This document shows, in pieces, positions 1 to 46,110 of a DNA stretch of 64,000 nucleotides; positions within the stretch are counted from its first letter, which is position 1, and each line of letters starts with the position of its first letter. Under the pieces are notes generated by a model. The model was not told the origin of the DNA. It did not search any database and worked only from the letters and a program-made list of their open reading frames with translations. A program made the position numbers and the translations under genes. Source of the stretch: Alligator mississippiensis (Eukaryota; Chordata; Crocodylia; Alligatoridae); the NCBI RefSeq assembly GCF_030867095.1, contig NC_081830.1, forward strand, positions 33,091,832 to 33,155,831, in the 5' to 3' direction.

Positions 1-13
1 TCTCAATTTTTCT

Positions 14-340
14 GTGCCCTGTTTTGCCTCCTGACAGTGCTCTGAGGACACGATGGGTTGTGAGGCAGGACTCCAAGCAGTGCCAAGGATTCAGGCACCA
101 ACCCCTACTTGCTCTTTCAGATGAGATGCAGATGTCCCCTCAGCAGTCATTAGCTACTTGGGGGATCACAGTCAACCCCATGAATCAGAGGAGGCTGAAA
201 CACTGCCCAGCGTTAGAGGATGCTCCCGAGCCACAGGGCAGTGCAATAAGCCAGGTGTGGTGGCACTTTGAGGTCAGTAGCCCTTGACCAGCTGAGTGTC
301 TAGGCTCAGAGGCAGTTGTGCAGAGCCCAAGATTCAGGTG
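14..340 (+). repeat. Left copy of a low-copy direct duplication
   Basis: It is similar over about 330 bp to 8366-8705 in PFKL intron 1. The two share blocks such as GTGCCCTGTTTTGCCTCC, CATGAATCAGAGGAGGCTGA and GGGCAGTGCAATAAGCCAGG. No coding potential is evident. Either a local duplication or two copies of an unnamed dispersed repeat. Confidence 0.75.
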
Positions 341-823
341 GAAACTCATTAATACTTTAAAGACTCTTTATTATCCTTCTCTGCCTTGCAGCACCATCAT
401 ATACCTAGGGACACAATCTGCTTGTTCTCATGGAGGAGCAATGCTATTTCTACTGGGAATTGCCCCTGGGAGACCTTTTCCAAGCAGAGGATTCTCTGCA
501 GAATGGGCTATTTTGGGTCCTAACCAGGAAACATGTTACATCAGTTTGCCTCTCACGTTGAGATGTCCTTTGTTTCCACTGCTTCCAGGAGAGACATCCT
601 ATTTTTAGTTATATTGTTTTTCAAGGCGGAAGGCAAACTCAAGATGTACGTACACAGCCAGTCTACAGTCAGTATGTGGGACTGTAGCATGTGGAGATAT
701 GCTTGTGCTTGCTTTTGTCTAGCTTGCTGAGGTGCCAGTGGCGTGGCTGTTCTGGCAGCCCAGTCTTTAGTTGTACTCAGAGGGCAAGGCAGCCTTGCAG
801 AGCCATGTATAAACCCTATAGTG

Positions 824-996
824 CAGTGGTTTTCAAACTTTTTTTAATTTGTAGACCCCTAAAAATTTGTGAATGGAGGTGCAGATCCCTTTGAATGGTA
901 GGTGTGGGTATTCACATACTTTTGATCAATCATAGTCATCTTTCATGGACCCCTTAGATATAGAGGGGTCCGCAGACCACAGGTTGAAAACCACTG
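824..996. mobile_element. hAT-type non-autonomous DNA transposon (173 bp)
   Basis: The terminal inverted repeats are CAGTGGTTTTCAA and TTGAAAACCACTG. They are flanked by an imperfect 8-bp duplication, ctatagtg and ccttagtg. This is the Charlie-like end type common in amniotes. Confidence 0.85.
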
Positions 997-1386
997 CCTT
1001 AGTGTATTGCTATCTGTACTAGAGCTAGGTATGGTAGAGCTAGCTCAAGTATTTCTACACGTACTGAAATCAAACAGCTTTCATTTTTCTAAAAAGCAAG
1101 AAGTGCCAGAAAAATAGGCTTAGGAATTAGCTATGTTCCCTTTGGGGTCTTTCAGCAAAATTAAGGCAGAACTGGAAGATGGTTCATATTACCAGTAATT
1201 TGTGCCTGACTGAAGATGGTTTGTACTGCATGCAGCCTGGATTGAATGCGTCTACACATTGTTGGAAAAAAATAGAGGGCTTTTTTGTTTCTTTTCCTCA
1301 GTGTTTCCCAGCCCACTCTCTTCTGTGCACACTGTGAACTGTAGATTGAAGGTTCACCTTGTATTCTAAATCCTCATTGCTGTAGA

Positions 1387-1985
1387 TTGGGTTCAGAATT
1401 AGATTTGGTCTAATTCTGAACCCAACGGAATTCAGATTCAGTCAAGCGTTCAGGTTTAAATATAGATTTGGGTCTGAATTTGGATTCGAATTCGGGTTCA
1501 GATTCTGGTTTGGATTCAGACTTGGGTTCATATTTAGATTTGGGTTCAGGTTCATGTTCAGATTTGGAGTTGGGTTTGGATTCGGAGTTGAATTCAGACT
1601 GGGATTTGGATTCACGTTTGAATGTGGATTCGGGTTTGGATTCAGATTTGAATTCAGGTTCAGATTCAGGTTTGGATTTGGATTCAGGTTCAAATGTGGA
1701 TTCAGGTCTGGATTCAGATTTGAATTTTGGTTCAGGTTCTGGTTTGGATTTGGACTTGGGTTCATATTTGGGTTCGGATTTAGATTCAGATTTGGGCTGC
1801 CCTTCCCTCCTGCCCAGTTGGGCCTCACAGGAGCTCCTCAGCTGGCTCAGTGGAAGCTGTGGACTCGCCATTGCTGCAGGGGCTCCAGGAGAGGCAGGGG
1901 GCACTAGGCATCCCCACGCCTGTGCCTGGCTATGGGGATGCCCCAGGCTTGTGGGCTGCACCGGTTGCTCCCCTCCACAGAATCA
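1387..1985. repeat. Hexamer array unit 1: hairpin, GRTTYR array, GC-rich flank
   Basis: A perfect 17-bp hairpin (1387-1403 with 1409-1425, 5-base loop) is followed by about 62 degenerate hexamers of the form GRTTYR (1426-1798), then a GC-rich flank (1799-1985). The flank matches, in reverse complement, the DNA beside array 3. The hexamer is almost stop-free in every frame, so it produces long but meaningless ORFs on both strands. Confidence 0.85.
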
Positions 1986-2088
1986 CCCACTCACCTTCTC
2001 TCTGGTCCAGTAGATCTTGAACTCTTTGTACAAAGTGGAACAGCTTCAGCAGCAAAGGTAGAGAATGTCACCCACCTGCCCCCGAACA

Positions 2089-2185
2089 GGCAGGTGCATT
2101 TGTAGGATATGTGGTTTTGAACCTGGGTCTTCTGTATCCTGGGTGAGTGCTCTGACTATGGAGTGCTGGTAGCAGGGTCGGGGAG
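2089..2185 (-). mobile_element. tRNA-derived SINE head
   Basis: On the minus strand the sequence resembles the common SINE phrase TTAGAGCACTCACC followed by GACCCAGGTTCAAAACC, which fit the A and B boxes of the tRNA-type polymerase III promoter. The tail is not clear, so only the head is called. Confidence 0.55.
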
Positions 2186-2544
2186 GTAGCAGCAGTAGCA
2201 GCTTAAAAGAAAAGAGTAACCCTTACTTTGAAAGAAAGGACATGGGCTCCTCCCTTCAGGACTGTGAAGCACTGTTCAGGCACTCCCTAAGGGGTGGGGG
2301 AGGCTGGGTCCTGTCCCCTGGGACTGAATTAGCATTGTGCATTTGTTACTGGATCAAATGCACAAACAGCATTAGAAGCCAGCACCCAGGCTTGGTGTCA
2401 TCCCTCTCAAGGCAGTGCCCAACCCGCTGGGCTACAGTCAGCTGTCCTCTTGCCTGCTTGCGTTCTAGCCACATGGTTCTTGAGCTCTTGACCATCCAGT
2501 GGGACAGCTGCAGTAGGAGGGGTTGGAGGGTGCCCTTAGCCTTG

Positions 2545-2625
2545 TCTAGCCTATGGCTTGGTGGCTTGGGTTCGTGGCTGAGAAGTGGGAATCATGGGTT
2601 TAAATCACCCTCAAGCTGTGAAAGG
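2545..2625 (+). mobile_element. Possible degraded tRNA-derived SINE head
   Basis: An A-box-like TGGCTTGGTGG is followed about 40 bp later by a B-box-like GGGTTTAAATCACC. Spacing fits a tRNA-type promoter, but the match is decayed. Confidence 0.3.
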
Positions 2626-4184
2626 CCTACAATCCATGCCTCCCTTTTCCCACTTGGGCAGAAGGTGCAATCACCCTCTTCCTCCACCTTCCTACCTAGA
2701 CATGGTTTCACAAAGCCACGGCTTTAGGTGATCAGGTTCAGGTTGGGGGTTTCAGTCTGCAAATCCCACATGAACAGACATACCTAACTTAGGGCAGCAA
2801 GAGACAGCATGGAGACCTTGGATGCATACATTATGTTTGGGGTCTTTTGTAGGTCTGCTTCTGGGTACCAATGCCATGATTTTAAATGAGACAACACACA
2901 GTATCGCCACACTGAGGCACCTTATTAAATCTGGGCTGTAAACTCACTGCAGTCAAGTCCCGAGGAAATCACCATGATGCAGAGGCATTGTGCAGTACTG
3001 GGAACCAAACAGATTTCCTAAATGTCCACTCCATTGACTTGAGTGTACTCCATCCTTCAGGCGGTAAAACCAGCCTAAGGTATTTCCAATGCACACAATT
3101 GAACAGCTGTTTTCAAAGTTTGCATTTCACAGTTTTAATCTAAACACAGGGGCATTTCAAGGGATAGAATGTGTTCAAATGATTTACTGCAGGGTTGTAC
3201 AGCTGGCAGCCCATGATGGGTTACACAGCCAGTGCAACTTATTGGCACGGCTACCACTACATTGATGCATCTCCAAAATGCAGGGGGTGAATGCTACCAC
3301 ATGCCACCCCTTTCTCCCCCCAAACAGCTGCTTGCTGTTGAACTCAGGGTCTTTGGTCAATCTTAGCAACTCAAATTGGCAGCAAGGGAAAAAATGGGAT
3401 GAGTAGCAGCAGAGTTCACCCCCTGAGGTCCAGAGCAATGCCACTGCAGTGGCTTTACCAGCCATGGGGACATGAACAACATGTACCACTGGCAGCTGGG
3501 GGGGGCACAGCGGTGCTGGTGGCGGCAGGAGTGTGGCAGCAGCCCAGAGCGCAGCAGCAGTAAGCAGGGAGCTTCTGTAGATGCTGCTGGCGCTGTCAGC
3601 AGGGGGGTGGCAAGTGCCTACCAGGGGTCAGCAACCACCCGCAGATGCCGCTGCCGGCAATCGCTGACTGCCCACAGATGCTGCCAACAGTGTTGGCAGC
3701 GAGGAGGTAGGGGTTGGTGAGTGGCGACCACCTGCATGCGCTGCCAAGACCGGTGCACCACCATGCTCAGGTGGCGCATGTGCACATGCACCTGCGTGAA
3801 CCTCCTATGCGTCACCAATGCATGGGGACAAACTGCTGTCACGCCACCTGGCTCATGGGTCATCTGGCCCTTGGAAGCCCTGAGACCTGGATCCAGCCCA
3901 TTGGTCCAGTCAAGCCACTCAAGACAGAAGCACTTTTGGGAATGCCCTGAAGATACCCATTGGTTTATGGGAAACTCAAGTTTAAGGCTCCTACATCATG
4001 TGGGCAATGGCTGAGTGGGGTTTTCAGCATGACCATTATGGAAATCCCCTCCCAAAACCCCTACATCCTGTATCTGGTGCTTAATGTCTCTGGTTCCCCA
4101 ATTTCCATCTGAATGACGTTAACCCAGTCTCTTGGGGTCCACTGATGTCAGACAAGCAGTTGGAAAGCAATGAATCATAGAGAA

Positions 4185-4405
4185 GTGGGGCTGGAAGGGA
4201 GCTCCAGAGGTCACAGGCAGGATCATCCCTATCCAAACCGTCCCAGACACATCCGTCATTCAAAGTCTTCATGGAAATACTGTCAGCCCTGACCTAACAC
4301 CAGACATCATGCCCGAACCTGCCACAGGTAAGGCAGGGGCCCATGGGCTCCTGGGTAGAGGGTCACACCCCTGCCACAGAGGAAGGCAACCCCCACCCCC
4401 AGGCC
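4185..4405 (-). mobile_element. Fragment of a CR1-related dispersed repeat
   Basis: It shares AATCATAGAGAAG, GGCTGGAAGGGA, CCCGAACCTGCCACAGG and AGAGGAAGGCAACCCCCACC with copies near 24320, 30165 and 49175. It has the look of a CR1 3' region in reverse orientation. Confidence 0.65.
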
Positions 4406-5420
4406 ATGCCAATTTCTTAATTTCATAGATTTCATAGACATTAGGGGCTGGAAGGGACCTCGTGAGATCACCAAGTCCAGCCCCCTCTGCCAGAGGCAGG
4501 AAGTCTGCAGGGGTCAGATAATCCCAACACGATAAACATCCAAATGCCTTTTGAATGAGTCCAGAGTAGGCGCTTGCACCACCTCTGGGGGCAATCTGTT
4601 CCAGACCTTGGACACTTGGACTGTAAAGAAGTTTTTCTTTATATCGAGTCTGAATCAGCCTTCTAGAAGTCTGTGGCGGTTAGACCTAGTTATCCCTTGG
4701 GGAGCTCTGGTGAACAACTGTTCTCCCAGATCCTGATGCACCCCCCTTATATACTCATAAGGCAGCCACCAAGTCCATCCTGAGCCTTCTCTTTGCCAGG
4801 CTGAAGAGCCTTCCCTCTCCTCATAAGGCTTGCTCTCTTGGCCTTTGATCATATGGGTGACTTGCCTCTGGACTCTCTCAAGCTTATCCACATCCCTCCT
4901 GAAGTGGGAGGGCTGAAACTGGATGTAGTACTCCAGCTGCGGCCTCACTAAAGCCAAGTGGGAGGATGTCATCCCTGGCTTTGCTTGAGATGCATGCCAG
5001 AGTTTGGTTTGCTCTGCCGGCCCCAGCATTACAGTGGGGGCTCATGTTCATCTTGGGGTCAATCAAGACCCCCAAGTCCCTTTCGGTTGTGGTGCTAACA
5101 AGCGTAGCACCGACAAGACTATAAGTATGATGCTGGTTTTTTCTCCGAAGCTGGAGTACCCTGCACTTCTCTACATTGAATGCCATCAGATTTAGGTCTG
5201 CCCACTTTGCAAGTGTGTCCAGGTCAGCCTGTATCCCCAGCCTGTCCTCCATTGTGATCGCCATCCCCCATGGTTTAGTGTCGTCCGCGAACTTTGCCAG
5301 TCCGCATATGACACCCGAATCCAAGTCATTAATGAAGATATTGAAGAGTACCAGCCCAAGCACTGAGCCCTGGGGGACTCCACTAGTAACCTTGCGCCAT
5401 GTTGATTTGTTCCCATCATG

Positions 5421-5514
5421 TGGATTCAGGTGTGGATTCAGATTTGAATTTTGGTTCAGATTCTGGTTTGGGTTCATATTCAGGTTTGGATTTGAATTCA
5501 GATTCAGATTTGGT
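5421..5514. repeat. Hexamer array 2, inside the CR1 LINE
   Basis: About 15 GRTTYR hexamers in the same orientation as array 1. The open frame on the minus strand enters from the CR1 linker (LKNSILKAQGKSTPS), runs through the array as NPNLN-type residues, and continues into KSTWRKVTSGVPQGS. Confidence 0.85.
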
Positions 5515-5647
5515 ATCCCTGTCCTCTGACTGCATTTCTTGTGGGACGGGGTGGATTTGCCTTGCGCTTTGAGGATTGAGTTCTTGAGGAACAACCATTC
5601 CTCACTGACTCCCCTTCCTAGGGGGTCCATGGTGCCTGACTGACCAG

Positions 5648-6103
5648 CAATATTCCCTCTAAGGCTTAGCGATCCATAAGCGCGCCGCTTTGGTCCGTTC
5701 CCAAATTGGTCTCACCTCCCCCTTTTGGTGCACTGAACAAATTATTCTCACATAATTTGGGAGAAAAGAGTCTTGAAATACTATATATATTATATATTTT
5801 ACTTTAAAAAAATTTAAATATAAACCCCTACCAAAACAGAAATGTTTATGTGTAGTTTTCCACCTGAGGAGAGCATGCAAAAGAGAATGGATTTCATGTG
5901 ACAGACACAAATCACATCATTTAATATACTCTGTAAAGCTCTGATACTGTGAAACACTGAAGGTATGCCTGGTCTGCCCTATCTGGCAGATTTCATCATT
6001 TCAAAAATGATCAACACTGCCTCCGTGTCTCTGCAACCTTTGAAAGTGGCATTGGGCCTTGTGCGTCCTGCCACTGCACGCGCACAGCTTAGAGGGAACC
6101 TTG
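5648..6103. mobile_element. hAT-type element (456 bp) inserted in CR1
   Basis: The ends are CAATATTCCCTCTAAG and CTTAGAGGGAACCTTG. They are flanked by the 8-bp duplication ctgaccag (5640-5647) and ctgatcag (6104-6111). The CR1 frame reads across plausibly once one copy of the duplication and the element are left out, which supports the boundaries. The interior is A+T-rich. Confidence 0.85.
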
Positions 6104-6699
6104 CTGATCAGTCTTCTGAGTTTGTGGAAGTCAGCCTTCCCAAAGTTGAGGATTTCTGTTTTACTGAGGGATTTGCCCACCCTGCATTGCACAGAGAAAG
6201 TAATCAGATCATGGTCACTGTCACCAAGCTTGCCCTCACTCCTCCGATCACTCACCACATCATCCCCTTTGGCCAGAACCAGATCCAGCAGTGCCTCTCC
6301 CCTAGTTGGCCCGTAGACCTCTTGTGTTAGGTACAGGTCATCAATGCAGGTGAGGAAGCTACGCAACCGGTCAAACCTGGCTGTGTGCTCATCCCACAAG
6401 ATGTCAGGGAGGTTGAAGTCTCCCATGGCAATCATACACTGGGAATGTGCAGCCTTGGCCAGATCCCTATTGACTTTGAGATCCAGTTCTTCTTCTTGGT
6501 TAGGTCTGTAATAGGCTCCTACCAGTATATCCCCTTCCCCAGGTTCCCCCTGTATTTTAACCCAGAGGGTCTCAAGACGCCCTCCATGGTTAATGAATTC
6601 TGTTTGAAGGGAAGTGTACTGCTCCTTGACACAGCGAGCTACACCCCAACCCCTCTTCCCAACACAGTCTGTCCTGTAGAGGGTACAATCTGAATACAA

Positions 6700-6870
6700 T
6701 CTGACCGGGGGCGAAATTCCTTCCTGACCCCAAATGTGGTGACCGGTCTGACCCTGAGCGAAGGGGCAGGATGCTCTAGCCCCCTGCAGGGTTGAGCCCA
6801 GCAGAAGCACTGGCCCAGCAGCAACCAGAGGGAGGCTGAAAGCCCCCTGATGCAGGTAGCAGAGGGGACG
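6700..6870 (-). repeat. Partial copy of the GGGTCAGACC dispersed repeat
   Basis: It matches 24620-24850 (TTCCTTCCTGACCC, GGTCTGACCCTGAGC, then a CCTCTAGCC-like stretch). Here it joins the CR1 endonuclease end directly to the flank of hexamer array 3. Confidence 0.65.
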
Positions 6871-7536
6871 GGGGAGGGGGGGGGCACCCAGTGCAGCCCA
6901 CAAGCCTGGGGCATCCCCATAGACAGGCACAGTGGGGATGCCTCTTCTGGAGCCCCTGCCTGGACCGCACAACCACAGCTTCCACTGACCGGCTCCTGTG
7001 ACGTCTAGCTGGGTGGGAGGGCACCTGACCGGGACAGCGGGGCAGGGCAGCCCAAATCCAAACCCGAATATGAACCCAAATCCAAACCAGAATCCAAACC
7101 TGAATCCACATTCAAACCTGAATCCAAACCTGAATCCACATTCAAACCTGAATCCAAATCTAAGTCTGAATTCAAATCCGAATCCAAACCCAAATCTGAA
7201 CGTGAGTCTGAACCCAAATCCGAATCCAAACCTGAATTCAAATCTGAATCCAAACCTGAATCCACATTTAAACCTGAATCCAAATCTAAGTCTACATTCA
7301 ACTCCGAATCCAAACCCCACTCCAAATCTGACCCTGAATCTGAAGTCAAATCCACATATGAACCCAAGTCCGAACCCAAACCAGAATCCGAACCCCAATT
7401 CAAATCCCAATCCAGACCCGAATTCACATTTAACCCAGAGCCCAACTCCTCATTCAAATCGGAACCCGAATCCGATCCTGAACCCGAACCGCAATCTGTT
7501 CCCGGGTTCAAATGTGAACCCGGCCCCAATCCGCAT
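6871..7536. repeat. Hexamer array unit 3: GC-rich flank, array, hairpin (inverse of unit 1)
   Basis: The flank (6871-7050) is the reverse complement of the flank of unit 1, sharing for example CAAGCCTGGGGCATCCCCAT. The array (7051-7500) is the same hexamer on the opposite strand. The far end carries a 9-bp hairpin (7502-7510 with 7515-7523). It abuts the PFKL CpG island. Confidence 0.85.
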
Positions 7537-7617
7537 CGGACCGCGGAGTCAGAGCGAGCCCGAGGGAGCAGGGGGCGGGGCCCCAGGCCAGGCCTGGTTG
7601 GGGATTGGCTGCGGATG

Positions 7618-7650
7618 GCGGGGGGCGGGGCGGGGCGGGGCGGGGCCGGG
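7618..7650 (+). promoter_or_regulatory. Run of tandem GC boxes (Sp/KLF sites)
   Basis: At least four back-to-back GGGGCGGGG-type boxes lie about 70-100 bp upstream of the PFKL ATG at 7717. This is typical of housekeeping glycolytic promoters. A GGAGCA repeat (7660-7684) and GGGCC repeats follow before the ATG. Confidence 0.7.
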
Positions 7651-7716
7651 CGGGCGGCAGGAGCAGGAGCAGGAGCAGGAGCAGGCCGGGCCGGGCCGGG
7701 CCGTGGAGGCGGCAGC

Positions 7717-45344
<37,628 letters not shown>

Positions 45345-46110
45345 AGCTGCCCACCCAGCCACGAGAGCTGTGTAGTGCCCCCTTCCCCTAGCCCCTCCAA
45401 TGCCTTCGAGTGCAATGCTAGCTGAATGCCAGTCCCTGGGTACCACAAGTGGGGGCTTCTGGATGCTCAAACCAAGCCTGGTGCCACCGTGAGCTAGTGG
45501 TGGCAGCGACAGACTTCCTGGGTCCAGGGAAATTTCAGCCCTCTTCCAAGAGGAGCTGACATTCCCCTCTTGTTCATGCTGCCTGTGGGATGGCCCCATG
45601 ACCTGTCCCTTCCCCCAATAGCTGCTGGGAACCTGGGCTCAAGGGATAGCTGCCTGCCAGCCAAGTCCTGTGTTTTCAGTGACTTGTGATATGGGGCCTG
45701 GCTGAAGGTGCCTTGGAAGGGCCTGATTCTCAGACAGCTCGGAGGAGCCATGTTCTGTTGCAAAGCAGGCCCCTTTTGGGTGTCTCCAGCTCCAATTCCA
45801 GAATCACAGGTCCCATCGGAGTTGCAGGGAGGTTGGGGAGTGGTTCTCTTGGTCCCATCTGGGCAGGGCAGAGCCTCTGTCTTGCACCCTATCATTTTAT
45901 TCTTCCTATTTAATGGTTTCAGTGCCTGGATTCAGTATCTAGCGACACAGTTATGTGGACAAATGTCCTGATTTTAGTTCCTTTGCCCCCAGTGAACTTG
46001 AAGCATAGAAAGATACAGAGTTGAGGACAGGGTGCTGGTAGGGGCATTTCCCAGGGGCTCACTACTGCCACCACTTGATCACTCAATAAAGTTTCCTTCT
46101 GTTCTTCCCA
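45345..46110 (+). other. PFKL: PFKL 3' untranslated region
   Basis: It runs from the stop codon to just past the AATAAA at 46085. The length of about 0.75 kb is plausible for this gene. No long ORF or recognisable repeat is seen in it. The right end is inferred. Confidence 0.75.
46085..46090 (+). terminator. PFKL: PFKL polyadenylation signal AATAAA
   Basis: It is the first canonical AATAAA after the stop and is followed within 15-50 bases by T- and GT-rich sequence, as expected for a cleavage site near 46105-46115. Confidence 0.8.

Larger units (their letters stand above)
1986..4180. other. Intergenic DNA without a recognised gene
   Basis: Apart from the two SINE-like heads I see no gene. 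3480-3880 is CpG- and CAG/GCC-rich with short internal inverted pieces. ORFs there have no protein-like character. Confidence 0.5.
4421..6700 (-). mobile_element. CR1 LINE, rearranged, with hAT and hexamer-array insertions
   Basis: Read on the minus strand, the order is an endonuclease domain (6700-6105; MGDFNLPDILW and SDHDLI motifs), a hAT insertion (5648-6103), a linker (5515-5639), a hexamer array (5421-5514), then the C-terminal part of reverse transcriptase (TSGVPQGSVLG and the catalytic FADDTK, 5415 downward), and a 3' end with TTTCATAGA repeats at 4421-4440. The N-terminal reverse-transcriptase fingers and palm are missing where the array sits. The 3' part (4421-5030) has also lost frame. 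Confidence 0.88.

Noticed and set aside
1410-2013. Four overlapping ORFs of 117-183 codons on both strands
   Set aside because: They are translations of the hexamer array, which lacks stops in nearly all frames by composition; the peptides are two-residue repeats such as NPNL, FGFG and DLDS.
1387-7536. Idea that the hexamers are interstitial telomere repeats
   Set aside because: The telomere unit is TTAGGG; the arrays are GRTTYR and contain almost no TTAGGG.
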